From the NCBI RefSeq assembly GCF_001953885.1, contig NZ_MQUS01000023.1, positions 1 to 64,000 of the forward strand: a stretch of 64,000 nucleotides of DNA, read 5' to 3'. Positions within the stretch are counted from its first letter, which is position 1. Each line of letters opens with the position of its first letter. The notes under the pieces were generated by a model that was not told the DNA's origin, did no database searches, and was given only the letters and a program-made list of their open reading frames with translations. This DNA is from Streptomyces sp. IMTB 2501. GTDB lineage: Bacteria; Actinomycetota; Actinomycetes; Streptomycetales; Streptomycetaceae. This document shows positions 15,470 to 23,411 of the stretch, one piece after another. Position numbers and translations under genes: made by a program.

Positions 15470-16330
15470 GGAGCGGGACCTCGCCTGCGTGGGCCTCTCC
15501 TCCGAGCGACTCGACGATCTGGGGTGGCTGTACGACCGGAGAGGCGCTCCATATCGGTGTGGGCGCGGCTCATGGTGGCCGCCGCCTCGGGACCGCCGAG
15601 CGTCGGTGCGAGGGCGGGGTAGAGCTTGTGTTCCTCGGCCTACTCGTGCGGCAGGAGCCGTCAGCAGCCGGTGTGTCTCCTCCACGGCTGTCAGGGCTGG
15701 GGCGCCGGAACTGTCGGAGAGGCGGTCGGCTGCGTCGCGTACGGAGTCGAGTACGTCCTGGAGGCCGTCGTGTTCTACGGCGAAGGTGAGCGCGGGTCGC
15801 GCGGCCCGGTCGACGCGCAGGGCGTTGAAGATGACGGCGGCGTCGATGCCCTCCTGGAGCAGTCCCGCGCTGGCCGCGCCCATGCCGGCCAGGACATGAG
15901 CATGCCGCCGAGGGCGCTCTGTACGGCGATGTGCCGGGCGCGTTGGGCGATGGGGACGGCGTCGGTGAGGCAGTCGACGCGGGTCGGTGGTCAGGACGAT
16001 GTCGGCGGAGCGCGGTGCGTGGTCCAGCAGCGCACGTAGATCGTGGGAGGCCCGCCGCTGAGCGGCTGCTTCCACGGTGTGGCCGGTGGCGGGCATCAGT
16101 GCGCTCAGCGCACCGGCCAGGGTGCCGCTGAGCGCGAGTACGGCGATCACATCTACGCCCGCGTGCCCGTGGCGCAGCGCGGTGAGCATCCACCCGATGG
16201 CGGGAACGACGGCCGACAAGGTGCCCAGCCTCCAGAAGAGGTCGGCGAGATCGCCGGTACCTGCGAGCCGTGCGGACGCTACCGCCGAAGTCAGGCGCCT
16301 CAGCCGTGTGGTGAGGGCGCGGTAGTTCAT
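15470..16330 (-). pseudogene. Heavy-metal P-type ATPase with C-terminal hemerythrin domain, broken
   Basis: Reading down from ATG 16330 (GGAGG 6 nt upstream) gives the ATPase membrane region: FWRLGTLSAVVPAIGWMLTAL, HAGVDVIAVLALSGTLAGAL and VEAAAQRRASHDLRALLDHAPRSADIVLTTD. The sequence then jumps to the last ATPase part (in another frame VPIAQRARHIAVQSALGGML; then AGMGAASAGLLQEGIDAAVIFNALR), so the phosphorylation, actuator and nucleotide domains, several hundred residues, are deleted. A hemerythrin domain follows (EHDGLQDVLDSVRDAADRL ... AEEHKLYPALAPTLGG) with a frameshift and an in-frame TAG. Metal efflux with an iron-sensing tail is the ancestral role by family; this copy is inactive. Confidence 0.7.
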
Positions 16331-16434
16331 GGCGTACCTCCGTCCTCGGTCTTCCAAGGTGGGGCAGCCCCATCGGTACCAGACCAACTGCGCGGCCACC
16401 CCCGCCGAGCCGTCTGTATGGCCCTGAAGCAGGG

Positions 16435-16749
16435 TCATACGTCCTCTCTGACCGACACCCGGGCGCGCGATGGCTGGACGGGATCGAGCCACCGGTCCCG
16501 GCGCCGGACAGGCGGCTGGTGGGCGGTGGGGCAGGGGCCGTGGGGGAGGGGGCGGTCGACGTCGTCGGCGAAGGCGCGCGGGGCGGAGGTGGCGAGGCGG
16601 GCGGCGCCGTCGGGGTGGCGGCGGCAGGCGCCGAGGGCGGGCAGCAGAACGGTACGACGGCGGAGGCGGGACATCAGACCGGGGTCGGCATGTCCGGCGG
16701 CCCACCCACGAAGTCCTCGGCCGGTGGCGGGGGCCGCACTCGCGGGCAC
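16435..16749 (-). CDS. Hypothetical basic protein, 104 residues
   Basis: The frame from GTG 16749 to TGA 16435 has almost exclusively G/C third positions, so it is likely to be, or to have been, coding. The product is rich in Arg and Pro (SRLRRRTVLLPALGACRRHPDGAARL; then DDVDRPLPHGPC) and matches no family I recognise. There is no good ribosome-binding site at the GTG or at ATG 16674. A perfect palindromic box at 16843-16856 is 100 bp upstream of GTG 16749, the spacing used by other genes of the island; this is the main reason to prefer that start. It may be a decayed gene. Confidence 0.4.
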   Translation of the reverse strand: MPASAAPATGRGLRGWAAGHADPGLMSRLRRRTVLLPALGACRRHPDGAARLATSAPRAFADDVDRPLPHGPCPTAHQPPVRRRDRWLDPVQPSRARVSVREDV

Positions 16750-16842
16750 TGAGGCGCCCAGGGCGGCGAGCAGGCGGCCAGGGCGGCGAGCATCTGTGCC
16801 GTGTCGTTTGCCGTCCTGGCCTCGCACCGGGCCGATGTCCCA

Positions 16843-16856
16843 GGGCCGCGAGGCCC
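16843..16856. promoter_or_regulatory. OsdR/DevR-like box GGGCC-GCGA-GGCCC
   Basis: Perfect arms, between the end of the MgtC gene and the hypothetical gene at 16435-16749, 100 bp from the latter's likely start. Confidence 0.52.
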
Positions 16857-16895
16857 GTTTCCGGACCCGCGGCTGGAGTGCGCCGCCCTGGTGTG

Positions 16896-17627
16896 TCAGG
16901 CCAGCGCCCGGGGCCGTTCCCCGTCGGACTCCTCGTCGTCCGTGTGCCAGTGCAGGTCCCGCACACCTGGCTCCAGGGACAGACGGGCGATGACTTGTTC
17001 CAGTGCGGCGGCGACATCGCCGTTGATCACGACGGTGGTGTGCAGGCTGGTGGTGTCCCCTTCGCGGCGGGCGCGCAGTCCGGCGGGGGCGAGCGCGGAA
17101 GCGGCCAGGGTCTGCAGCAGCAGCGCCCGCAGGTGGGTCTCGGCCTTGCGCTCGCACACCACGTGCACGGTGGCACGGATGCTGACGTCGGGATCCGTGC
17201 CGGCGGCCGGTGCCCGGTCCAGCAGCCGCCCGGCCGGCCGCAGCAGCAGATGGACAGCAAGCACCACGACCGTGCCGAGTACGGCCAGGGCCAGGCGCCC
17301 GGACGCGGCCAGTACCCCGACGGCGGCCGAACACCACAGGGTGGCGGCGGTGTTCAGGCCCCGCACCCCGGCGCCGTCGCGCAGGATCACCCCACCGCCG
17401 AGAAACCCGATCCCGGACACCACGTACGAGGCGACCCGGGTGGGGCTGCCCGCATCACCGACGGTCTCGCTGTACAGGACGAACAGAGTGGCGCCGGTGG
17501 CGACGAGGGCGTTGGTGCGCAGGCCCGCCATCCGGGCGCGCCACTGCCGTTCGACGCCGATCAGCGCGCCGCAGGCCACCCCGGTGGCGAGCCGGGTCAC
17601 GAAGTCGACGGTGGTCAGGGCGTGCAT
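16896..17627 (-). CDS. MgtC/SapB-family membrane protein
   Basis: This 243-residue protein has the MgtC membrane domain: LATGVACGALIGVERQWRARMAGLRTNALVATGA, then VVSGIGFLGGGVILRDGAGVRGLNTAATLWCSAAVGVL, with the family's GLRT and GAG..RGL.TAA motifs. A soluble C-terminal domain follows from about residue 150. MgtC proteins help cells cope with low Mg2+ and, in pathogens, restrain the F1Fo ATPase. It lies 56 bp after a VOC gene and downstream of an NRAMP gene on the same strand. The three probably form one divalent-metal operon led by the leader region at 19.8-20.0 kb. Confidence 0.9.
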   Translation of the reverse strand: MHALTTVDFVTRLATGVACGALIGVERQWRARMAGLRTNALVATGATLFVLYSETVGDAGSPTRVASYVVSGIGFLGGGVILRDGAGVRGLNTAATLWCSAAVGVLAASGRLALAVLGTVVVLAVHLLLRPAGRLLDRAPAAGTDPDVSIRATVHVVCERKAETHLRALLLQTLAASALAPAGLRARREGDTTSLHTTVVINGDVAAALEQVIARLSLEPGVRDLHWHTDDEESDGERPRALA

Positions 17628-17683
17628 GAGGCACCTCTTTCATCTCCCGGTCACAGTGTGACGGGCGGTGGGGCAGCTCCTGG

Positions 17684-18052
17684 TCAGGCGAGCGGTTCGA
17701 GGAATTCGAGCCGGTTGCCGACCGGGTCGGTGCTGTAGAAACGGCGGTGGCCGGGCAGGTTGTCGTCCCAGACCACCGGAGCGCCATGGGCCGCCAGCCG
17801 TTCGGCGAAGGAGCCGATGTCCTTCACCCGCAGCCCCGGATGGGCCTTCTTCGCGGGACGGAAGGGTTCCTCGACGCCCAGGTGGAGCTGGACGCTGCCG
17901 TCAGCGCTCGCGAACCAGACGCCGCCCCGCTTGGCCAGCACGGGCGGCTTGGGCACCTCTACGAGACCCAGGGCATCTACGTAGAAGGCCCTCAGGCGGT
18001 CCTCGCTGGCGGGCGGTGCGGCGAGCTGGACGTGGTCGAGAGCGACGAGCAT
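17684..18052 (-). CDS. VOC-family (glyoxalase/bleomycin-resistance fold) protein, copy 1
   Basis: This 122-residue protein is a single VOC module: LDHVQLAAPP (first metal-ligand His), FYVDALGLVEVPKP, VQLHLGVE (second His), HPGLRVKDIGSFAERLAAHG, and DPVGNRLEFLEP (ligand Glu). All expected ligands are present, so a divalent metal is likely bound. Substrate is unknown. It is closely similar to the gene at 22609-23007. Both VOC genes lie in minus-strand operons preceded by related leader peptides. Spacing is 111 bp from the NRAMP stop and 56 bp to MgtC. Confidence 0.85.
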   Translation of the reverse strand: MLVALDHVQLAAPPASEDRLRAFYVDALGLVEVPKPPVLAKRGGVWFASADGSVQLHLGVEEPFRPAKKAHPGLRVKDIGSFAERLAAHGAPVVWDDNLPGHRRFYSTDPVGNRLEFLEPLA

Positions 18053-18163
18053 GGCGGATGCCTCCGGGGAGAAACGGGTCAGTGAGGGTTCGGGCCGTCC
18101 TGAGGAGCTGGGCAGGCACCCCAGGACGTTCGTCCCAGGACATTCGGTTCGGACGAGCGGTGT

Positions 18164-19795
18164 TCAGTGACCGAGCGCCACCTCGACGATCTTGATGACC
18201 ACCAGGACCATCGCGATGAGCAGGTAGGTGCGCAGCGCGCCCATGCCGATCTTGCGGGCGGTGGAGATGGCCGGCCTGGTCAGGGTCTGCAGCGGCGGCA
18301 TCCGCCACTCGTCCCTGCCGGTCCGGTCGATCGGGTCCTCCTTGGTTCCCGTGCGGCGGCGGGTGAAGGCGTAACCGGCGGCCAGCACCCCGACGATGCC
18401 ACAGGCGGCCATGATGTCGAGGATCGCCCCGGACGAGATGTCCGGGAACAGCACCGAGGCGGTCAGGATGATCGACAGCGCCACCAGCACGCCGACCACG
18501 GCCGAGGTGAACGCGTTGGTCTTCGGACCGTTCACCCACGGGCCGAGCACGGTCTTGTCGTTGCACAGCAGCAGGAGGAACACCGAGGCCGACGGCAGCA
18601 GGACCCCGGCGAGGGTCTGCACGCCCTCGGTCAGCAGGCCCAGCGGTGAACCGGGGATCAGCACGATCGCCGCGGCCGCCGCGACCAGACCGGCGTAGAC
18701 GGCGTAGAAGCCCTTCGCGCCCCCGACTCCGCGGTGCAGGGAGTGCCTGAGCCCGAGCACGTCGCCGATGGCGTAGGCGGTGGACAGGGAGACGGCGAAC
18801 GCGCCGATGATCGAGGCGTCCAGCAGCGCGATCGCGAACAGCACGCCCGCCAGCTTCCCGGCCCTGTGCTCCAGGCCGGTCGCGACGCCGGCGGCGTCGG
18901 TGAACTGCCCGGAACCGTGCGTGCCGGCGAACGCGGCAGCGGTGAAGCCCATCATCGCCGCGGCCCCGATGACGACCACCGCGATGCCGATCCACAGGTC
19001 GGCCTTCTCGTACTTCATGAAGCGCGGGGTGATCCGCTTGTCGATCACGTACGACTGCTGGAAGAACAACTGCCAGGGTGCGACCGTGGTGCCGACGATG
19101 CCGATGATCAGCAGCATGACGGTGGACAACTGGCCGGTGCCGCCAGGCATGTTCGGGACGACGAAGTCCCGTGCCATCCGGCCGGTGGCAGGGTGGATCA
19201 TGAAGTAGATCGGCACCAGCAGCAGCGAGGCCGCGCACAGCGCCATCGCCACCCGCTCGAACCGCTGGAACGATCCCGTGAACGCCGACGCGACGATGAT
19301 CGCCGCCGCCAGGACCACGGCGGCCACCTTCGGAAGCCCCAGGTACCCTGCCGCCAGCGTGATGCCGATGAACTCCGTCACCAGGGTCAGCGCGTTGAGC
19401 AGGAACAGGTCGATCACGCTGAACGCGCCCCAGAACTTTCCGAACCGCTCCAGAATGAGGCGGGCGTGGCCCACACCGGTGACCGCGCCGAGGCGCAGCA
19501 CCATCTCCTGGTTGACGTACAGCACCGGCACGAGGAGCAGCAGGGTCCACAGGAGGTGGGTGCCGTAGTTCTGGCCGGCCTGGCCGTAGGTGGCGAACGC
19601 GCCCGCGTCGTTGTCGCCGACCATCACGATCAGGCCTGGGCCCACTATGGCCAGCAGCGTCTTGAGCTTGGCCGAAAGGCCCGTGCGGGGTGCGGTGTCG
19701 TCGAGCCTGATGGTGCCTAGCGCGCCGCGGATGTCGCCGACGTGTGCGTCGTCCAGGACCGCGGAGTGCGGAGTCGTCTCGGACATGATGGTCAT
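18164..19795 (-). CDS. Divergent NRAMP-family divalent metal transporter
   Basis: This 543-residue protein with about 11-12 TM helices matches the NRAMP family. Its metal site is unusual. TM1 has GDNDAG (about 60-65) where MntH-type transporters have DPGN, and TM6 has VAPWQ (about 238-242) where they have the Met-containing MPH(N). The TM6 Met favours transition metals, and its loss is known in NRAMP-related Mg2+ transporters, so Mg2+ or another hard ion is a reasonable inference; this is supported by MgtC downstream. ATG 19795 has GGGAGG 6 nt upstream, lying in a hairpin that could hide it. A 25-codon leader ORF precedes it. Confidence 0.9.
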   Translation of the reverse strand: MTIMSETTPHSAVLDDAHVGDIRGALGTIRLDDTAPRTGLSAKLKTLLAIVGPGLIVMVGDNDAGAFATYGQAGQNYGTHLLWTLLLLVPVLYVNQEMVLRLGAVTGVGHARLILERFGKFWGAFSVIDLFLLNALTLVTEFIGITLAAGYLGLPKVAAVVLAAAIIVASAFTGSFQRFERVAMALCAASLLLVPIYFMIHPATGRMARDFVVPNMPGGTGQLSTVMLLIIGIVGTTVAPWQLFFQQSYVIDKRITPRFMKYEKADLWIGIAVVVIGAAAMMGFTAAAFAGTHGSGQFTDAAGVATGLEHRAGKLAGVLFAIALLDASIIGAFAVSLSTAYAIGDVLGLRHSLHRGVGGAKGFYAVYAGLVAAAAAIVLIPGSPLGLLTEGVQTLAGVLLPSASVFLLLLCNDKTVLGPWVNGPKTNAFTSAVVGVLVALSIILTASVLFPDISSGAILDIMAACGIVGVLAAGYAFTRRRTGTKEDPIDRTGRDEWRMPPLQTLTRPAISTARKIGMGALRTYLLIAMVLVVIKIVEVALGH

Positions 19796-19800
19796 GACAT

Positions 19801-19830
19801 ACCTCCCGAATCCCCCCAGAAGGGGGAGGT
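19801..19830 (-). promoter_or_regulatory. Hairpin that sequesters the NRAMP ribosome-binding site
   Basis: On the transcript, ACCTCCC (19830-19824) can pair perfectly with the ribosome-binding site GGGAGGT (19807-19801). A competing inner hairpin CCCCC-TTCT-GGGGG (19826-19812) uses part of the same bases. The two pairings are mutually exclusive, which suits a translational switch. Further short stems lie upstream (CGCGGA/TCCGCG, CACGG/CCGTG, CTGCGC/GCGCAG, between about 19855 and 19935). Confidence 0.5.
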
Positions 19831-19942
19831 AGGGGGCACGCGAAAGCCATCCCCCCTGCGCGAGCGCGCAGGACAGCGGCCCGCCACGGCTCAGGGCCGT
19901 GCGGGGCGCAGGGCGCGGACTCGATCCGCGCAGGGAAGGTGG

Positions 19943-20020
19943 TTACCGTGTGCCGGAAGAACGCGAGGACAAGCGGGATTGGGGCCGACTGTGGCCCGGA
20001 CTACTGCTACTGCAGTCCAT
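19943..20020 (-). promoter_or_regulatory. Leader peptide ORF upstream of the NRAMP-VOC-MgtC operon
   Basis: ATG 20020 follows GGAAGGAGG by 7 nt and opens a 25-codon ORF ending in TAA at 19943, encoding MDCSSSSPGHS then a Ser/Arg-rich tail. The DNA from the ribosome-binding site through codon 11 is closely similar to that at 24073 upstream of the second VOC operon (both read MD-S-S-PGHS). The leader stops 148 nt before the NRAMP start, with several stems in between, as in attenuation systems. Confidence 0.5.
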
Positions 20021-20327
20021 GTCTCTCGCCTCCTTCCGGCCGGGGACGCGACCTGTGCGCGTCGGCATCGACTCGGCAAGGAGCGACCCGGCCCGAACGG
20101 CCGGCTCACCCCAACTCGTCAGAGCTTTGGCGCTCCACGGGGTGATCCCTTGAGAGTGAAGCCACTTGACGAGGTGCCCTTTTCAAACCTTCCGAAGTGT
20201 ATCCCGATACTTGCGCATGAATGCAAGTGTTTGGCGAACTCTTGACAGAGAGCCCAGCGTCGTGAAACGCATCGGTATCACAGACGGCCACGCCCCTCTT
20301 GATTCACGCCGGTCACGATTCCCGCGC

Positions 20328-21824
20328 TCAGTCGACGCAGGGCACCCCGCCCGCCTTCACGGCCGGGCCCGAGTCGGCGGCCGGGGCTCCGCTGGACGGC
20401 GAAGCCGTCGCGGACGGCGCCGGGGCGTCGGGGTGCGTGTAGTCCGCGCCCAGGGTGACGACGACGTGGCCGGCGGGCACGGCCGGACCGGGCGCGGCGG
20501 TGCCGGCGTGGAGCCGCCCGGCGATCTGCTGGGCCGCCTGCTGTGCCCCGGCGCCGTAGCGGACGGTGGTCGCGGACTGCGTGGCGGTGTTGCCGGTCGC
20601 GCCGGCCGCGTATCCGAGTTTGACCAGGGACGACAGCGCGTCGGAAGCGGCACCCCGAGCGCCGTTGCCGTTGATGACATCCACGGTGGCGGAGGAAACC
20701 GCGGTGGTGCCGGCCGAGGGGGAGGCGGAACCGGCCGCACCGAAGGCCTGCCGCACGATCGACTTGATCTTCTCCGGGTCGACGAGGTTGACGTCCTCGC
20801 GGTTGCGGATTCCGAAGCCCTCGATGGGCAGGGTGTGGAACACGACGTTGCCGCCGGTGAGGTCGGGGGCCTGCTGTGCGAAGTCGAGCACGTTCCAGCT
20901 GCTGTCGAGGACGACGTCCTTCTTCACCACGTCGAACAGACCCTGCAACTTGGACGGACTGCCCCATACACCCGCGGTCTTGAGCTGATGGGTGACCGTG
21001 GAGATGAACGCCTGCTGCCGGCGCGTACGGTCCAGGTCCCCGGCGTCCAGTCCGTGCCGCTGGCGTACGAAGGCCAGTGCCTGACGGGCATTCAGCTGCT
21101 GTACGCCGGCCGCGAAGTCGGCGCCCGAATAGCGGTCCTTGACCGGGTGCTTGAGGCAGACCGTGATGGGCTGCAGCACCTTGGCGATGTCGTAGAAGCC
21201 GAGGAGATTGACCTCGGCGAAGTGGTCGATGGGTACGCCGGTGAACTGCTGCACCGTCGCCAGCGTCGCCTCACGGCCGGCCTCACGGCTCCTGGCCTCC
21301 AGGTCCGCGCCCTTGACGCCCTGTGCCGCGTACTTGTCGTGGGCGGTGGTGTACGCGTTGGCGTACGCCTCCTTGATCTTGTAGTGGCCCTGCACCGAGC
21401 CGTCCCCGTTCAAGGTCTGCGCGTAGTCGTCGCGCGGAATGGAGAACGCCTGTACCTTGCCGCCGCCGGCCGGGATGTGCATGAGGATCAGGGTGTTGGT
21501 GTTGTAGTAGCCGATGTCGCTCGACCCGGCGTGCAGTTCGGTCTGTACGAACTGCCGCGGCAGGTCGTTGCCGTTCATGTCCTTGCGCGAGTCCAGGCCT
21601 ATGAGCAGCAGGTTGACCGAGTTGTCCAGGTGCCGGGGCGCCTTGCCGCGCACCGCGTCGAGCGCGTCGGAGGTGGTGAGGCCATGGGTCAGGGACCGGT
21701 ACGCGTACCAGGTCGCACCGCAGCCGAGCAGCAGGGCGCCCGACACCCCCCACGTCGCCACGCGCAGGGCGAGCAGCCAAGGAGTCTTTCGCGGTCGCGG
21801 ACGGTGTCGCATCGTCTCAGGCAC
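20328..21824 (-). CDS. LytR-CpsA-Psr family cell-wall glycopolymer ligase
   Basis: This 498-residue protein has a Tat/TM-like N-terminus (WLLALRVATWGVSGALLLG), the LCP domain (VNLLLIGLDSR ... FSIPRDDY ... HFAEVNLLGFYDIAKVL ... AFVRQRHGLDAGDLDRTRRQQ) and a LytR_C domain (TVDVINGNGARGAASDALSSL). The Arg and Asp residues used to bind pyrophosphate lipid substrates are present in SIPRD and RQRHG..GDLDRTRRQ. Such enzymes attach teichoic acids or other glycopolymers to peptidoglycan outside the membrane. The start overlaps the upstream gene by 8 nt. The acidic, Ser/Pro/Ala-rich tail ends in a lone Cys (GVPCVD). Confidence 0.92.
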   Translation of the reverse strand: MPETMRHRPRPRKTPWLLALRVATWGVSGALLLGCGATWYAYRSLTHGLTTSDALDAVRGKAPRHLDNSVNLLLIGLDSRKDMNGNDLPRQFVQTELHAGSSDIGYYNTNTLILMHIPAGGGKVQAFSIPRDDYAQTLNGDGSVQGHYKIKEAYANAYTTAHDKYAAQGVKGADLEARSREAGREATLATVQQFTGVPIDHFAEVNLLGFYDIAKVLQPITVCLKHPVKDRYSGADFAAGVQQLNARQALAFVRQRHGLDAGDLDRTRRQQAFISTVTHQLKTAGVWGSPSKLQGLFDVVKKDVVLDSSWNVLDFAQQAPDLTGGNVVFHTLPIEGFGIRNREDVNLVDPEKIKSIVRQAFGAAGSASPSAGTTAVSSATVDVINGNGARGAASDALSSLVKLGYAAGATGNTATQSATTVRYGAGAQQAAQQIAGRLHAGTAAPGPAVPAGHVVVTLGADYTHPDAPAPSATASPSSGAPAADSGPAVKAGGVPCVD

Positions 21825-22362
21825 GGCCGCCCCTCCGCGTCATTTCGAACCGGAGCCCGGCTGCCGCCAGGGCCACGACGGCCACCGCACACTCCGCGGC
21901 GGCCATGGCCGGGAACACCGCCACGGCCCACCGCACCAGTCGTGTGACCAGAGGGCCGTGGGACATCAGCATCGCCCCCGCCGTGACGACGGCCACGGCC
22001 AGGACCGGCAGCGGCGCCACCAGTCCCAGCCTGCGGCAACGAACCGCCGCCACGGCCGCGAGCAAGGCTCCTGCCGTCGCACCGACCACCACACCCCAGC
22101 CGGGCTCCTGGACGACGAGGGCATCCACCCCGGCCCCGAGCGCCAACGGCCCGAACAGCATGACGACGAGGGCGCCGGCCCCGGGCCGACGCGCGGCCCG
22201 CCCGCCGCCCCCGTCCCGCTGCGAGCGTCGTACGCGGGGAGCGTCGGCGGACGGCATCCGCTCTTCGGCCCGGTCCTGCGGGACCACCCGCCCGTGCGTG
22301 ACAGAGCCGTGCCGCGCCTGCGCGCCGATGGCGCCAGTGCTGCGTTCCTGCTGATGGGGCAT
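21817..22362 (-). CDS. Small membrane protein (DUF6542-like), coupled to the LCP gene
   Basis: About 181 residues: a charged, disordered N-terminus of 60 residues, then four TM segments (VVMLFGPLALGAGVDALVV; GVVVGATAGALLAAVAAVRC; LGLVAPLPVLAVAVVTAGAML; FPAMAAAECAVAVVALAAAGL). The four-helix layout after a disordered head resembles DUF6542, found in actinobacterial envelope loci; this identification is tentative. It overlaps the LCP start by 8 nt and is probably part of the same operon. ATG 22362 has a weak GAGCGAG site; GTG 22404 is possible. A palindrome at 22461-22476 lies about 100 bp upstream. Confidence 0.65.
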   Translation of the reverse strand: MPHQQERSTGAIGAQARHGSVTHGRVVPQDRAEERMPSADAPRVRRSQRDGGGGRAARRPGAGALVVMLFGPLALGAGVDALVVQEPGWGVVVGATAGALLAAVAAVRCRRLGLVAPLPVLAVAVVTAGAMLMSHGPLVTRLVRWAVAVFPAMAAAECAVAVVALAAAGLRFEMTRRGGRA

Positions 22363-22460
22363 ACGCTCGCTCTCGCTCGTCTGGACGCAAGGCGACGTGG
22401 TCACATCCGAACGGCGTCGCCCCGACTGCTACCAGTGAGACGAAGAAACGACCCCGATAG

Positions 22461-22476
22461 TTGCACGATCGCGCAA
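22461..22476. promoter_or_regulatory. Near-perfect palindrome TTGCACGATCGCGCAA
   Basis: A 16-bp dyad with one mismatched pair, 99-114 bp upstream of the DUF6542-like/LCP operon and between two minus-strand operons. It looks like an operator, for an unknown regulator. Confidence 0.4.
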
Positions 22477-22608
22477 TCGAGCAAGTGCTGAAGCCTCGCC
22501 GTCCTGGTGATTCCAGCGAGGGAAGGGGCGACTGCGCGCGGAGTTGCACGAGGCCACGCCCGTAGCCTCTGCCAGATCTTCCCTCCCCTGACCCGCACGC
22601 CGCCGCCG

Positions 22609-23007
22609 TCACGTGCGAGTGCTGCTGAGCGGCCGTTCCCCAACAGTGGGCTGGAGGAATTCGAGGCGGTTGCCGACGGGATCCTGGCTGTGGAAACGGC
22701 GGTGGCCGGGGAGGGCATCGTCCCAGATCACCAGGGCGCCGAAGGCTTCGAGGCGCGCGGCGAGCGAGTCGATGGCCTCGACGCGCAGGCCGGGGTGGGC
22801 CTTTGCGGAGGCCCGGTACGGGGTCTCTATGTCCAGGTGGATCCGGACACGGCCGTCGTCGTCGCCGAACCAGCAGCCCCCGCGGGTGGCGAGGCGGGCC
22901 GGCCTGGGGACTTCGACGAGGCCGAGGGCGTCGACGTAGTAGGCGCGCAGCAACTCCTCGCTGCCCGGCGGGGCGGACAGCTGGACGTGGTCGACTGCGG
23001 TGATCAT
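22609..23007 (-). CDS. VOC-family protein, copy 2
   Basis: This 132-residue single VOC module is closely similar to the product of 17684-18052: AVDHVQLSAPP, YYVDALGLVEVPRP, VRIHLDIETPYRA, HPGLRVEAIDSLAARLEAFG and DPVGNRLEFLQP. The His, His and Glu metal ligands are kept. It is the last gene of a minus-strand run: leader peptide, 89-residue protein, 87-residue protein, VOC. ATG 23007 has GGAGG 6 nt upstream. The substrate is unknown; shared context with copy 1 suggests related physiology, perhaps divalent metals. Confidence 0.85.
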   Translation of the reverse strand: MITAVDHVQLSAPPGSEELLRAYYVDALGLVEVPRPARLATRGGCWFGDDDGRVRIHLDIETPYRASAKAHPGLRVEAIDSLAARLEAFGALVIWDDALPGHRRFHSQDPVGNRLEFLQPTVGERPLSSTRT

Positions 23008-23036
23008 GCCGGACCTCCGTTCATGGATAGGTGACG

Positions 23037-23300
23037 TCAGTGGCGGGTGTGCCAGGTCGCTTCGAGGTACCGCCCGCCGTCCGGGCCGTAGGCCACACGC
23101 CAGTGGGCGTGCGGCCGTCGCCGGGCGGCGCCGGCCACCGACCGGCTGGCCGGGGCCTTCAGCGCGTGGAGCACGGGCTGCTCCAGAGGGCTGTCGGCGA
23201 TACGGCGGACGAAGCCGCTGAGGAGGGCATGCACGAACTGCCGGGCGCTGTGCGAGCGGGTGCCGGTGTGACGCAGAGGGTGGTGAGCGAAGACGGACAT
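23037..23300 (-). CDS. Hypothetical small basic protein, 87 residues
   Basis: ATG 23300 follows GGAGG at 7-8 nt. The product (MSVFAHHPLRHTGTRSHSAR ... LSGFVRRIADSPLEQPVLHAL ... WRVAYGPDGGRYLEATWH) is rich in His and Arg and has no TM or signal peptide. The C-terminal strand pair with YGPDGG suggests a small folded domain. I do not recognise a family. It lies 30 bp upstream of the VOC gene and 111 bp after the 89-residue gene, so it is likely to be co-transcribed. Confidence 0.6.
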   Translation of the reverse strand: MSVFAHHPLRHTGTRSHSARQFVHALLSGFVRRIADSPLEQPVLHALKAPASRSVAGAARRRPHAHWRVAYGPDGGRYLEATWHTRH

Positions 23301-23411
23301 GAGCGGTTGCCTCCGGTGGAGTGTGCTCAGGGCGCGATGTCGGCCCTCCGGGAACGCGGGGGAGGACCGGGCGGGTCGGCCAGGTCAATGGACGGTGTGC
23401 GGGTCCGCGGG

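Noticed and set aside
16519..16752. Gly/Ala-rich plus-strand frame
   Set aside because: Low-complexity mirror of the better minus-strand frame; no start site or domain.
19982..19997. GGGCC-N6-GGCCC in leader A
   Set aside because: Spacer of 6 rather than 4-5 nt, and it falls inside the leader peptide codons, so it is not counted as a box.
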